Positions 1 to 14,362 are shown, numbered from the stretch's first letter. The stretch is DNA of 64,000 bases from Tolypeutes matacus (GCA_026826555.1 JAKSZT010040523.1:260029-324028), one strand, 5' to 3'. Translations and numbers: made by a program. Notes: generated by a model from the letters alone, not told the origin.

Positions 1-284
1 TAAATCTAGCACAGGTAGGTCTCTGCCATATAAAACCATCAAGTCCTGCTCTCAATGCATATCACAATGTCCTAGGATCCAGAACTTTACTGGATGGCCA
101 TTTGACAGAACATGATGTCTTCAGAGAATAGGAGATAATCCTGACCACAGAATGTGATTGCAATGATGACAAAGAAAGAGAAAAAAAATATCCTGGGTGA
201 GAATTCCTACAGAGCGTCCAATCATAAGATGGGCCAGAGGGAGGATGCAGTAACTCAGCCACTTAGAGATAGTAGTCAAGAGCT

Positions 285-510
285 GGTTGTGGAATCAGAT
301 GCCCAGGTTCCACAGGTAGCGCCATCACTAACCAACTGTATGGCTTTGGGCATCCTGACTCTGCAACTCTCTGGAAATCAGTGTCCTGATAAGTAAAAGG
401 GGGGGGGGGAAACTGAGAATATAGACCATTATGGTGTTTTGAAGATCAAATAAGACAACACATGTAAAGCACTTAGCACAGTTGCTGGCATATAGTAATC
501 ATTTCCCAAA
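285..510 (+). repeat. MIR SINE
   Basis: Shows the MIR core pattern: tgactctgcaactctctgg, then a decayed 'cctgataagtaaaa' cap, then gatcaaataagacaacacat and 'gtaaagcacttagcacagt'. It includes a run of nine to ten G at about 400-410. An old tRNA-derived mammalian SINE. Confidence 0.75.
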
Positions 511-800
511 TGTAAGCCACGCATTTGCAACTCAGCAACTCTTATTCATCAGAAGACAAGCCCATCTTGACACAATAGGTCTGCAGATATTACCTGGAAA
601 AAAGAATCAATGGAAAAGCACCAAGAAACTTCTCAAAATGATTTTTGTCACTAGTGTAAGAATACTCAGGCATATCCATGGAACAGAATGCCAAGCCCAG
701 GAACTGGCTCCAGTAAATAAAACTTAGTGTTTGATAAATAATGAAATTTATATCTGTTTAGTTCTGGGAAAATAGTTATGTGTACATATATAAGGAGATT

Positions 801-842
801 AGGATATATATATCATTCATATATATATATGTGTGTGTGTAG
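801..842. repeat. AT/GT simple repeat
   Basis: Alternating TA followed by TG dinucleotides. The rest of 520-1185 shows no recognisable gene or repeat to me. Confidence 0.7.
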
Positions 843-1189
843 CAAAGTCAGGAGGAAACTACAAGAAGATGATTTCATGTAGAACTATTTTTCAGTTTTA
901 TACATAATCATTTTTTCTCCATCTTGACTGGAAAACTACTGGAACCCACATTGGATATGGTGCCTCTTCATTTTGATACTCGATAATCCTGAAATTGATA
1001 CAGTATTGTGGACTGGTAAATGGATTGCAGTTATTTGTAAGCAGAGACCCATAATATAATTAGGTAAACCAGGAAATTAACATTGATATAATACTATTAG
1101 TGCACACATTTTATTAAAATGCCTCCCTTTTTCCATTAATGTCCTTATTCTGGTCCAGGACAAATCGAGGTTACCACATTGCATTTATT

Positions 1190-2790
1190 TTTTTATTTTT
1201 TTATTTTTTATTTTTTGGTTGTTAGCATTGTTATAACTGTTATGCAGATAGCAAAATATAGCAACTAAACATTGTCAGTGATTTACAGTATAGTTTACAA
1301 TTTAGATGATACAGTTTAATAATTTTGATGATATTTACCATGTCCTGTGTCCATTACTGAAAGGTAATGAAAAACCTTCCCCATGACCACCAAACAACCC
1401 ATTAGATCTTGACTGTTCCCTTCTCCCCAGCCCCCCAGGGGCATTTAATAATTATGTCTCCTTAATCTGTTCTCATCTGGAATACTTCTGTTTTTCCTTG
1501 TTTCTCATGATTTTTGAAGAGTTCTGGCCAGTATTTTGTAAAATGTCCCTAAATTTGTTTTTTTTCTAATGATTCCTCATGATTTTACTCATTTGGGGCA
1601 AGAGACCTCACAAGAGAGATGGTGACCTTGTCAGTGTTTCCTCTCCAGAGACATAGGATGTTGATAAGTCTAATTACAGCTCACTTAACCTTGATCACTT
1701 GGCTAACATGCTATCTTCTAGGATTCCTTAATATAAAGCTGCTTTTCTTCCCCTTTGTGATTAATATGAATCTTGATGGGAGATACTTTCAGACAGTGCA
1801 AATATCTTGTTTCTCATCCTACGTTAGCCCAGTAATTTTAGAATTCAACAATTATTATTACTGAGGGGTTTACAAAATGGTGACTTTATGTCTCCATTTT
1901 TCTGTTGTTCCCATCATGCTGTCTTTTCTCCTACATTTATTCCATTCAATCATTTTTTTTTATATCAGTATGAACTCATCATATCTATTTTACTCTGAGT
2001 TACCGCAGTATCTGCACCCCTCTGGGTACTTTCCTGTACCTTGTTGACTCAGCCCTTCAAACCCTGGTGGTCTAAGAGACTGGCGTCTCCCCACTAGACT
2101 GTGAGCCTCTAGGGCAGGAGCTCTATCTTAGCTCTGGGTCCCTGGTACACAGTTGGTGCTCATTAAATGTGTGTGGGATCAGTAAAAAAAAAAAAAAAAA
2201 AAAAAATCCTAAGTGGGATCTCTTTCACATTGGTTCCTGTGCCTGCTCAACATGACCCCATCAGAGCTGGGCAAGATAGCTTGACTACATGCATATAAAT
2301 ACATTTATATCTATTTCTACATCCACCTATTTATATGTATATTAAAAGCCATGAGTTCATGCTGATATTTTCAGTCCCAACCCAACATCACAAGGTTCAT
2401 TCTAACCTTCCCCCATTATTTATTTGGAACTCATTTCTCTGACAGCAAGAAATCCAGCTCTCATCCACAATATTTTAACTATTTGCTCAGTCCTACTACA
2501 TCTGTATCTATAAAAGTAGCTTCAGAAATGTGAAAAAACAAATTTACTACGTATTGTGCAATATCTTTGTACAATTCTATTTGTCTTCAGCCTTGTAGCA
2601 CATAATCAAATACTATTTTCCAAAGTTACTTTTATGTTTTTGTCTTCCCCAGCTCCTTTAGTGTGGCTATATTAATCATTTATAACATAGTTAGGTTTAT
2701 TTGTTAATGTCTATATTCAATTTTGGATTACACCCACATCCAGGCTTATTTTAATTATTTATCTAATTTTGGGGATGTGAAGCATTAACA
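1190..2790 (-). repeat. Old LINE-1 fragments, antisense orientation, interrupted by an L2 tail
   Basis: The wording of this stretch (for example 'gagttctggccagtattttg', then 'gatgggagatactttcagac', later 'cacaaggttcattctaacc') matches a common ancient L1M sequence read in reverse. The block at 2040-2210 is a different element. The subfamily cannot be named by eye. Confidence 0.5.
2080..2205 (+). repeat. L2 3' tail with poly(A)
   Basis: Reads ctagactgtgagcctctagg, then 'ggtgctcattaaatg', the familiar L2 3'-end wording, followed by about 22 A. It lies within the older L1 block. The long A-run is unusual for L2, which ends in short repeats, so the A-tract may have arisen separately. Confidence 0.6.
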
Positions 2791-3135
2791 TATAAGACTC
2801 AAGATATTACAGAAGGTATTATCAGAGAAGTGGAACTGCCCCTCATCCCTTCTACCATATTTCCCATTTTTCTACTCATTCCTACCCACCTTCTTTAGAT
2901 AACCAATTTATTTCCAGCAATGTTTTATAATTTGACAAGTAAGTTTCTATCTGAGATGTGGTATGTATGGCAAAGTACAATCATGACTTTGATTAACCAG
3001 TATACCTAGGCATCTGTCCTTTCCTCATCCTCTTTTTCTCTCCCACCCCACTTATATTCACCAAGGAAGAATGTGGCTTTCTGCAAAGACCTTTCTATTT
3101 TAAGGAAAGGAGAACAAACTACAACCCCCAATATT

Positions 3136-3200
3136 CTTTTATTCATTCATTCATTCATTCATTCATTCATTCATTCTTTCTTTCTTTCTTTCTTTCTTTC
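3136..3200 (+). repeat. (ATTC)n-(TTTC)n microsatellite
   Basis: About nine ATTC units pass directly into about six TTTC units. It lies about 150 bp beyond the donor of the 201-bp exon, within the intron. Confidence 0.95.
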
Positions 3201-3287
3201 CTACATTGATTCAATCATTCAAAATTATATAATCAAGGTTTGGCACATATTCAAGAGTAAAAATAACATTGAGCCACAATGCGACTA

Positions 3288-3701
<414 letters not shown>

Positions 3702-4119
3702 TTATTGGCTACTAGGTTAGGTGGCTTTAAGTTTTGCTATTTACCTTGCAGTGTATTACGCTAGCCTTTCAGACACAGCAGACAAACTTTACAAGCAACA
3801 AACCAAAGGATCACAATAAGTTTTTGTAATAGGATAACACACTATTCAAAGGACAGTGGACCTGTAGCATAAAAGGATCTCTGGGATTGGCAGTTGCGTT
3901 GCCATATTCAAATTTTCAAAGCTCGGTTACTCTAGAAAGGCCATAGGGCAAAACACAAATGACAAACCAAACTAAATTCCACACCTGCACTTATTATCTC
4001 CTCCTTTAAAATGATTCCACCTTCTACATTACTTGGCTTAACTGTTGCTATTACTGACAACTCAAATGTCCTGGTTTCAGTTTTTATTCTTCCCTTTCTC
4101 TCACTCTGAACTCTCACCT

Positions 4120-5000
4120 ACATATGTCTAAGGAATGTTCAAGTTCTATCAATTTTACCTCTGAAACACTGAAAAGATTCAGCTTCTCTACCAATGGCCT
4201 ACTTTATGCCTTCATCTTCCACCAGGATGGGAACAATAGCCTGCTCTATGTCTTCCTTCATCCATTCATTCCTCCCTGTTCATCTTTCCAAACTCCAGAG
4301 AAAATCACCTCACCCCATGCTCAGAATCCTTCAATGATTCTTCGCTGGCTACAAAATAAAATCCCAATCCCTTATCCTGATACCTAAGAGTGTTTATCAT
4401 TTTGTCCCATCTGCCCAATAATAATAAGTAACCACTGGTTAAGTGCCCAAGTATTGCAAACTTCACATAAGTTATTTTTATTTCATCCTCACTTTGTCAG
4501 GTAAATATATTCTCACTATATATATGAGGAAGCTGAGCCATATAGAGATTAAATCACCTTCCCAAAGACATTTGCTGGTAGAAAAATGATGAGAGCTCAG
4601 GTTTGTCAACCCCCAAACCCACATCCTTCTAACTTCATTGCCCTTCTCCCACCCTTACACATTTTTTTTGTTCTAGACAAGTATGACCATTTCCAGAACA
4701 CACTATAAACTCTAATGTCAAGCTTTCTTTGCTTTACCAGAAATGTCCTTCTTCCTTTCACCCTCATACATTACTTAACTCATTGTGATCTACCCAAAGG
4801 TTGCCTGCACATAACACTTCAATTAAAAATTTAAGGATTTCCATAAAACTGATCAAACTTTTATTATAATGTTAACATTAGTACTTCTTTATTTTGATAT
4901 TCTACTCATTGGTATCCCATTTCTCTTCTCTTTTTTCTCTTTGCATCCCCAATGTTGGGCACAGTATTTGATGTCTAGTAGATACTAAACAAGATTTGTT
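4120..5000 (+). repeat. L2 LINE fragments with a nested MIR
   Basis: L2-like wording at 4310-4400 (ccttcaatgattcttcgctgg, aaataaaatcccaatccctt) and again at 4720-4990 (ccagaaatgtccttcttcc, ending gttgggcacagtatttg). A MIR at about 4425-4660 interrupts it. The stretch 3557-4120 shows nothing I recognise. Confidence 0.55.
4425..4660 (+). repeat. MIR SINE
   Basis: Contains 'gaggaagctgagccatatag', then agattaaatcaccttcccaa and a decayed 'gagctcaggtttgtcaaccc', the MIR core in order. Confidence 0.75.
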
Positions 5001-5664
5001 GCTTTAAGTTATACTTGCACTAAATACAATGACAACAGCAGTTCTCTTTAGATCTCTTGTCCCTTGACCAAGGAATAATTATCAACAGACTGAATTTCAC
5101 TCTCACAGCAACATTTCCTAAATTTGTGTAGTAAAGAGGCATTCCACAAGCCCTACCTCCCCTTTCCCTATAAAACACACAAGAGCTACCAGACATTCAC
5201 TAGATTTTTAAAAATTTGGATTTGTGTTCCACAGCATTTAATATTAAAACATAACATGTAATGTTCAAGAAGGAAATTCAGAATTTCCCAAATTTACTTG
5301 AATTCTTATTTTTCCCCATCAGAACATGTACTATTATCTATATGTCAGATACTTCCATGTTTTGCATGTATCTCATTAAAGTATCAACCAACCTAATGTT
5401 AACTGACTGGGTTGTTATTGGATTTAGGCCTTTTCAGTTAATGGAATAGAATTGAAAAATATAAATATATATATCATGAATTCATACTGCTACTTCTTCA
5501 AATTTAGAACTACAGGCTTTTTAAAACCTAAACTCGACACTCTTATAGCTCTATTTCCTTTCTCTCATGAGGAAAACGATGGTTCTTAATGACATCATGA
5601 ATTATATGATTATTTATTTGCTATATCCCACATATACAGATAACACTCTTTAAAAACAATGTGT

Positions 5665-5768
5665 GGGGGAGTGGGTGTAACTCAGTGTTTGAGCATCTGC
5701 TTCCCATGTACAAGGTCCCAGGTTCAATCCCCGGTACCTCTTAAACAAATAAAAATAAAAAATAAAAT
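5665..5768 (+). repeat. DAS SINE (tRNA-Ala-derived, xenarthran)
   Basis: The body has the A-box-like 'tgtaactcagtg' and the B-box-like 'ggttcaatcccc', then an A-rich AAATA tail. A 12-bp target duplication AAAACAATGTGT flanks it (5653-5664 and 5769-5780). Confidence 0.9.
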
Positions 5769-6184
5769 AAAACAATGTGTTGTAGTTCTTTTTGTCTGTA
5801 GGGTATACCCTGCCAAGAATTGTAATATTTTTATTGCATTTAAAAGTCATTGAAATGATTTCTCTGTCAGTATGACAATATTTCACTGAAAGGTTCATTG
5901 GTTTCATTTTGCTTTTGATTTTAGGGGTTGTTTTTTTAATTAACACAACTAACAAGCCTGATTTAATGGACATATTAAGAATTATGTACCTCATAATTAG
6001 ATGATACACAATATCAGGCATATACATGGATCATTTACAAAAACTGACCATTTACTTAGTCATAAAATAATTCTCAATAAATGTTCAAGAGTTAGTAACA
6101 TACAGACCAGGCTCTTTCACCACAATTTAACTAAGCTAAAAGTCTCTAACAGAAAAATGTTAAAGCTTTTTAATCTGAACTAAT

Positions 6185-6640
6185 CTTAGACTTATAGAAA
6201 AGATGCAAAAATAGTATAAGGAGTTTTCTTATATCCCTCATTCTACTTCCCCCAATGCTGACAATTTTACAGAACTGTGTTAAAATGATCAAGAACAGCA
6301 AATTAACATTGGTACAATATTATTAACTAAACCAGAAGTCTCATGAAATTTCACCAATTTTTCCACTAAAGCCCCCTTTTTTAGGAGGTACCAGGGATTG
6401 AACCCAGGACCTCATACATGGGAAGCAGGTGCTCAAACCACTGAGCTATACCCACTCCCAACTAAAGTCCTTTTTTTAAATCTCAGAATCCCACATTGCT
6501 TTTAGTTTTCTCCTTAATCTGTAACAACTGCTCAGTCTTTCCTTACCTTTCATGATCTTGACACTTTTGAAGTTTATCTCATATAGTTTTAAATATTTCT
6601 TGGTAAATTGGCCTGCATATTACATTAATTTTGCTATTGT
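6185..6640 (-). repeat. Old L1 fragment, antisense, split by a DAS SINE
   Basis: Begins 'gacttatagaaaagatgcaa' and continues after the SINE with 'tcagaatcccacattgcttt' and 'tcatgatcttgacacttttg'. This is the same L1M wording as at 1190-2790. The stretch 6640-7560 shows no feature I recognise. Confidence 0.5.
6375..6460 (-). repeat. DAS SINE, minus strand
   Basis: The reverse complement reads 'gagtgggtatagctcagtgg' to 'gggttcaatccctggtacct'. A 10-bp duplication ACTAAAGYCC with one mismatch flanks it (6365-6374 and 6461-6470). Confidence 0.85.
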
Positions 6641-7559
6641 AAATATTGTTTCCCTTCCATGCATTTTTCTCACTTATTTTTGACTGTGCATATAAAGGCT
6701 ATACTTTGTTTTGTTATATTCTTTTATTATTTTTCCAGCTTCATATTATGGACATTTTAAACAGAGCAAGGCTGAAAGAATTTTACAGTGAACCTACCAA
6801 CTATATTGTGACATTAACATTTTACTATATTTATTTCATAAAGCTATCCATTTTGCTAATATTAATTTTATATACTACTACTTTATGAATTCTTATTTTT
6901 ATAGTACTTAGTAAAGGCAATCTTGAAGGCCTTATGGCCATTATAAAATATATACTATAAAATTGGCTCAAACTAATAATTTAGGAGAGCATTTTCTAAA
7001 CTGCATTAAACAGATATTCATTTCAGAAAGAATTCTTTGAAAAATAATTTCATTATTTATGAAGCAGTGCAGACTTTCTCCTTCAGTTAGAGACTAACTA
7101 GGAACATTAGCATATTGAACATTCTGAGATGACACAAGGGTTAAATCTGCCTTTGGTGCTACTAGGACTTGAAAAATATTGCTCTATGTCAAGAAAACCA
7201 GGACATTTTTAAAAAGCCAAAAAAATGAGTGTAACTTTATTTTCCCTACCATGTTAGACAGTACTGTTTGCCTAAATGAGAATATCTGGCTGCTGGTCTA
7301 CCCTCACAGTCCTCCTTCCATAACTCAACTCTGATTCTCTTCAGATAAAGGGTAGCCATGAGCTGGGAGATGGGAGTTGCTAGACCTCTTCTTAGCCTCT
7401 CTGTATCACTCCTGACTTGTCTAAGCCAATCCATTTTCCTCTGTAAAAACTAATTTAGGAACAGGCATTAGACAAACTTCTTGTCAATGAGGCATAAGAG
7501 AAAGTTTGCTGGGGGAACTTCTGAGAAAGTTAAGATGCCCTTAAAAAGAGATACTTTCA

Positions 7560-10392
7560 CACAATCCCCACTCTGATCAAGGTAGCACAGTGAGATACTT
7601 GAGGGCTCTGTTCTCCCATAGCTAGTTTGAACAACCAGCAAGAATAGGCAGAAACAAATTCCAGAAAGCAGTCAAAGGACTGCAGCAATAGGGTGAATGC
7701 CAAATCAAGGAAAAGGAGACTTAAGAGCCACAGGATCTTGCAGTGCCCTGGTTTGTCCCTGCCCACCTCTCATAGGTTTGACACAGAGCTGACCCATGCT
7801 CCCAGTGTGGATCACTGATCATGTTTCTGGAGGGGCCAAAGTAACCCTTGAGTACACACTGGGAGCAAGTTTTTCTGGCTCAGTATGTATGATGGTGGTC
7901 TGAGGGACTCACACCATCCCAGAGCTTGCCCTGTGTAAGGAGACAGCTCACAGAGTACTCTTCTAGAACCTGTGGGAGCACAGTCAAGGGACTGCTGGCT
8001 GCAGGACAAAGAGTGCAGTACCTGGGACTGTAAGGACTCCATTCCATAGGGAAGAGGGACATTCATAACTGATATTGGAGGAATTCCTAGGGCTACAGGT
8101 ACATGTCCCATACAAGGCTAACGAAGAGAGAGGATAAGAGCAACACCCCAGTCTTTGACCTGGGCTATTATCTAAACTCCTGCATGGATAAGCACTAAAG
8201 GAGAGCAATTGCACAGGTCAATGTGCAAAGATCAGAAAAGGGGTTTCCTTTTTTTTTTAGCTCCTGGAATTCAAAGAAACTCTGTCATAAAACTAGCTGC
8301 AAACAAGCTTATGGAATAGATGCCTCAGATTCTAAATTTCAGTGGTAACACTATGAAATATAAAAAGGATCAACTTTCAGCAAAACATACAAAGAAATAG
8401 TAATCAATGGCCCAGGGAAAAGAGAAAAGATTAAAGCATTTGAAACTATCAATGAGGAGGAACATGCCATGGACATACTAGACAAAAACATTTTTAAAAT
8501 GATCCTAAATACTCTCAAAGAACTAAGGAAAATATGAACAAAGACTAAAGGAAATCAGTAAAACAATAGGAGAATACCAAGAGAATATCAATGGAGAGAG
8601 AAAAATTATGGAAAGGAGTTAAACAGAACAGAAGACCACAGTAACAAAAATTTAAAATTCTTGACAGGAATTAAAAAGAAAATTGGAGATGGAAGAAAAA
8701 ATAACCAGAGGACTTGAAGATAAGACAATTGTAATTATCCAGTTTGAAAGTAGAAAGAAGAAAGAATGAGGAGAAGTGTACGGAGACTGAGGAACCTGTG
8801 GGACACTATCAAGTGTACCAGTATACGCACTGTGGGAACCCCAGAAGGAGAGAAAAGGCAGAAAGAATATTCAAAGAAACAATGGCTGCAAACTTCCAAA
8901 TTTAATGAAAGACATATAAATACACATCCAAGATGTTCAATGAACTCCAAACAGGTTAAACCCAAACAAAGCCATATTTTGGCATAGTATAAGCAAGCAG
9001 TCAAATGCCAAAGGTAAAGAGAGAATTCTGAAAGCCACATGAAAGAAGCAATGTATGGCATACAAGGGGGACTCAATAAGATTAAGTGCTGATTTCTCAT
9101 AAGACAGTATGGAGATAAGAAGGCAGTGGGATGACATATTTAAAGTGCTGAAAGCAAAAAATTGCCATCCAAGAATTCTATATCCAGCAAAACTATCTTT
9201 CAAAAATGAGGAAGAGATTAAAACATTCCCAGATAATCAAAAGCTGAGAGAGTTTGGTATCACTAGACTGGCCCTACTGGAGGTATTACAGAGAGTTCTG
9301 CAGGTTGAAAGGAAAGGACACTAGACAATAGAACAAAGCCACATGAAGAAATAAAGATCTCTAATGAAGATAATGACATGGGTAAATATTAATGCTAGTA
9401 TTATTGTATTCTTTGGTTTATAGCTCCACTTTTTACTTCTTAAAAGTTGTGGGAGGCAAATACATAAAATGTAATGATAAATCAGTAGTTCTGGACTCAT
9501 ATTGTGTAAACATGTAATTTGTGACAAGAACAACATAAAGGTGAGGGTACTGTGGGCTATAGGAACAGAGTTTCTGTATATTATTGAAATTAAGTTGGTA
9601 TCAATGCAAATGAGATTGTTATTTATTTAAGATGTAAGTTTAAGCCCCATGGTAACTACAAAGAAAATAACAGAGAATACATAAGCCCAAAGAGACGGAA
9701 ATTAGACTACAGGTTACGAGGGGCAGGGGCAAAAGGGGGTTAATGTATAATGGGTATAGGGTATCTGGTTGGGTAGATAGAAAAGTTTTAGTAATGAAAG
9801 GTGGTGAGAGTACAGCAATATTGTGAACGTGATTAATTGCTTTGAGTGGTATGTTTGGGAGAGATTGAGTTGGGAAAGTTTGTGGTGTATATATATTCAT
9901 ACATTTTTTAAAAAGTGAAACTAAAGAGACAATAGCAACTAAATGCAACACATGATCCTGGATGGGATCTGGCAAGGAAGAAGAAAAGGCTCAAAGGGAC
10001 ATTATTAGGATATATGAAAAAACTAGATTATAGACTTTAAACTTTATACTCATGTTAAATTTCTTGAGCTTGATAACTGCACTTTAGGTGTTTACATAAG
10101 TGAACAGCATTGGTCTTTGGATATGTGTATGGAAGTATTACGTGTTCAAGGAACATGATATATACAGCCTACCTCAAGTGTTCAGAAAATAGGTTGACAG
10201 CTAGTCAGACAGGTGGATATATAGATGGATAGACAGACTAAACAATATAGTAATTGTGATTAAAATATTAAAATTGGTGTATCTGGGCATTTGGGAGATG
10301 GGGATGTTGAAGTTCTCTGTATGGGGTTTGCATTATTTTTTATCTGTCCTGTAAGTTTGAACATATTTCAAAATATAAAGAAAAAAAAATGA
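7560..10392 (+). mobile_element. HAL1-like half-LINE-1 (copy 1)
   Basis: A LINE-1-derived element that appears to have an ORF1 region but no ORF2. The broken ORF1-type frame runs about 8400-8990; near its end it reads RTVGTPEGEKRQKEYSKKQ, recalling the L1 ORF1p 'I.GIPEGE' motif. The downstream block 'ccaagaattctatatccagc' follows, then a 3' region ending 'ctgtatggggtttgcatt' and an A-tail at 10380. No endonuclease or reverse transcriptase is found between the ORF1 region and the tail. The same order recurs at 22.5-25.1 and 38.6-41.0 kb. Many stops show it is dead. The 5' boundary is approximate. Confidence 0.6.
8390..9335 (+). pseudogene. Decayed L1/HAL1 ORF1 region of copy 1
   Basis: Contains a coiled-coil-like Lys/Glu-rich stretch (about 8430-8760), then the GTPEGEKRQKE motif (about 8835-8870), then the 'KNCHPRILYPAKLSFKNEEE' block (about 9150-9210). 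Several stops break the frame. ORF1p is the RNA-binding chaperone of LINE-1 particles. No intact product is possible. Confidence 0.6.
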
Positions 10393-11526
10393 GACACCAT
10401 CGATTACATGAACTCCCTCCATAACTTTAGCTACTTGATGTTACTGAATGAAGAGGTGATGCCTGGAACTGCTCTAGTCATTTTGTGGAATTGAGAGAAA
10501 CTACACAGCACGGTGATGATAGCACACTGCATTAGTTCTTTACATATGAAATACAATATTAAATGACTAGCCATTTATTTGATTTTCTGTAATTTGTAAA
10601 CTAAAGTTTGAAACTCAGTATTTTCCAGATTTGACCACTGTGCATCTTTTTCATGTTTCCACTTTGAAACATATTCAAAGACTAGCATTCAGCAGATTAA
10701 ACATTGTAAAATGCAGTTCTAAGAAGTTTTTTAGCAGGTGAGTTTGAAATAAAAACAGTATTTTCAATTAATTCTCAGTTAATTCTTTCAATCATTCTAG
10801 TTAACTGAGATGTTATTAAATTCTGCTATGGGATAAAGATCATCCTCTTTAACATGTTTCCTGGGAAAGAGTCTAAGGTTTAGATAACATGAAGACTAAA
10901 ATGTTATGTTTTACTTCTCTAGCATGCAAAGAACCTTACATTTTAAGCAGGCTCTTGATTTTCTGCTCCATGGCTATTTTTGCCCAAAGAATCCAATATT
11001 TATCTTCAAAATACACACTCTTAACCTTCTATTGAATAAATTGCCAGCTGTACGACAGAAGAATAATCCATAATTCTTTCACTATCCGAATTTCGCATGT
11101 TCTTTCTGCTAGTGAGGTTTTCTCTTTGAAAAACATGCTTAACGAGTCCATTTTAATATCCTGCTTTTCCTGAATATATGCCTTGGTTAAGATGCTAGGC
11201 AAATTTTTAGGGCAAAAGAAGAGGCATGGAAAATGCAAGGAACTATGGCTTTGCAATTATTAATATAAATGTTCCTGTTTCAATGGGGAAATCAAAGAGA
11301 GAGATGCGGTGGGGGATGAAGAGGCAAGAAAACAAAAAGATTTTTGTTAGTGCAGACTGAAAAACACATACCTTAAGGGTTAGTCAGATTTGAAAAGCTG
11401 GCCCAGTGCTTACTGCATATAACAGTATTTACAAGGCAGTGAAAAACTATACTTCTTATTTGTATTTCAAATATTAATTGAAGTAATTTGTTTTAGAATT
11501 ATTCCCTAAAGTAATGCGTGCTTATA
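10393..11526. other. Intronic stretch with no recognised feature
   Basis: AT-rich single-copy-looking sequence. I see no exon or clear repeat here. Confidence 0.5.
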
Positions 11527-11551
11527 CTGACAGTACTTTTTTTTTTTAAGT

Positions 11552-12045
11552 GTTTATAGCAGCTTTATTCATAGTTGCCCTAAAATGGAAACAATCTAAA
11601 TGTCTTTCAGTGGGTAAATGGATAAACCTGGTCCATCCACACAATGGAATACTACTCAGCAATGAAAAAGAATGGACTATCAATAAATGCAGCAACATAG
11701 TGAATCTCCAATGTATTACATTAAGTGAAAAAAGCCAGATTCAAAAGGTTACACACTATATGATTCCATTTATGTGACATTCTGGAAATGGTAAACAGAA
11801 TGGACAGAAAACAAACCAGTGATTTCTAAGGGCTTCGGCGGGGCTGAGTACAGGGGGACTATAGGAAATTTTGGGGTGATATGGAAATATTCTACATCTT
11901 GATTGTGGTGATGGCTACATGACTTATGTGTTTGTCAAAACTCAGTACTAAATAAAGAAAAGAGAGGGAAAAAAACTTCAATACTTAACACTAAAAAGAG
12001 AAAATTTTTATCATATATAAATTATACTCAATAAACCTGGCTTTA
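11552..12045 (+). repeat. L1M 3'-end fragment inside the retrocopy's 3' UTR position
   Basis: Typical L1 3'-UTR wording: 'tagcagctttattcatagtt', 'gaatactactcagcaatgaa', 'tatgattccatttatgtgac', ending near 'attatactcaataaa'. It lies between the retrocopy's poly(A) tract and its zinc fingers and on the opposite strand. It was probably part of the source 3' UTR, though a later insertion is possible. Confidence 0.75.
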
Positions 12046-12689
12046 AATAAACCTATGGGCAATTACAATTTTCATAAGTAGAGGTACTTGATATCTCCCT
12101 GCCTTGTCCCCTGGGCCTCCTCTGCTGAACTGTAGAGCCCCTTAGACATAAACAGAGAACTTTACAACAGTGGGACTCCAAGAGAGGGATTCCTACCTGC
12201 AGACACTCTCTGGGTTGGTGAGGGAGATGGGAAAGACCACCTTGAAGGTACAGACCCTGCATCACACCTGGAGGCAGTAAATGACTGTCATGTGTAGGAT
12301 GCAGCCAGATAACCACAGCAGCAGGCCTGGGCCTAGCTAGAAGGGAAAGGGTGAGCCTGGAAGTATATCAGGCAGTACTGGAGAAGCTCAATTCTCATTC
12401 ACCATCTAAATATGCTGTCACGCTGGTCACCTTCTGAACACGATAACCTTATTTTCCATAAAGAATTCCCTCATACTTGCAAATTTAAAATTAGTCATCC
12501 AGGCTGCTTGTTTCGCTCTTCTAGTAATATCGAGATTTTCTTACTTACCTGTCATCATGTCATCAGTTATCTATATAATAAGAGCCATGGCTGAGTCCTT
12601 CCCCACATGTATCCCATTAAAATGTCTTTCTTGGAAAATCTTTCTGGTAACGAATAAAGTATCTTTCAGAGTCATCGTTTAAAGGGGGT

Positions 12690-13570
<881 letters not shown>

Positions 13571-13995
13571 ATTTTGCTGCATGTATCATATTTAAAGACT
13601 CTCTCCTCTATTTTATTTCTTTGAGGTCTAGCAACAGTTTGGTTTATATTCAGATTTCTATCAAATGTACCTCACTCCTGGATTCTTTGTCCTGGAGATC
13701 TTTTCCTACACATGACAGCTACTTTTTCATTTTGGGGGTGGCGGGGGGGGGGGGTCTCTTCAAACTCTGCCCAACAGAATTTCCCAGATGCCCTTCCAGT
13801 TTACTGTTAGAGCCCCAAACCTTCTGCAACTTGGGTGCCTGGTGATCACCCCTGGAGAATCCTCTTGATATCAATTCTAAGGTTTTCTGGTTTTGAATGT
13901 ATAGTTCCTTCTCAGTCTCAATCTCAGAATCTGTATTGGTTTGTGCCACTGCTATATATTCCTTGCACATGGATGGCTTTCAAAAGTATTTGCTT

Positions 13996-14092
13996 GGGAG
14001 TGGATGTAGCTCAAGTGGTTAAGCACCTGCTTCCCATGTACGAGATCCTGCGTTCGATCGCTGGTACCTCCTAAAAACAAACAAACAAAAAA
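13996..14092 (+). repeat. DAS SINE
   Basis: Reads 'ggatgtagctcaagtggtta' to the B-box-like 'cgttcgatcgctgg', with an (AAAC)n-type tail. It sits inside the zinc-finger retrocopy. Confidence 0.88.
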
Positions 14093-14105
14093 GCCAACTC
14101 TTGTT

Positions 14106-14182
14106 GGGGAGCAGATGTAGCTCAGTGGTTGAGTGCCTGTTTCCCATGTATGAGGTCTTAGGTTCAATCCCTGGTACCTCCT
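14106..14182 (+). repeat. DAS SINE, second of a head-to-tail pair
   Basis: Reads 'cagatgtagctcagtggttg' to 'ggttcaatccctggtacctc', with no A-tail. It lies 13 bp after the first copy and abuts the GC-rich 5' leader of the retrocopy. Confidence 0.85.
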
Positions 14183-14183
14183 G

Positions 14184-14362
14184 GTTAGAGGAAAACTTCG
14201 GGGACTCGGAAACAGAACGGGTGTGGGGAGGGGCTCCGCAGGGCAGTCTCGATAGTCCTGCCGGCCACCAGGGCGGGTGAGGCCAGGATCCGGGATCCGG
14301 GGCCCGGGGCCCTGCGATCCCGCAGCCTGCAGAGGCCCGGGACTCCCCCGGACTCCCGCGCC
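14184..14362 (-). other. GC-rich 5' leader of the zinc-finger retrocopy
   Basis: A CpG-rich island of about 180 bp in AT-rich surroundings. On the minus strand it starts at the target duplication and leads towards the coding part, as expected for the 5' UTR of a CpG-island-promoter gene. The stretch 14377-15040 beyond it shows nothing recognisable. Confidence 0.65.

Noticed and set aside
3136..3200. CRISPR-like repeats
   Set aside because: A 4-bp microsatellite without spacers in a vertebrate genome.
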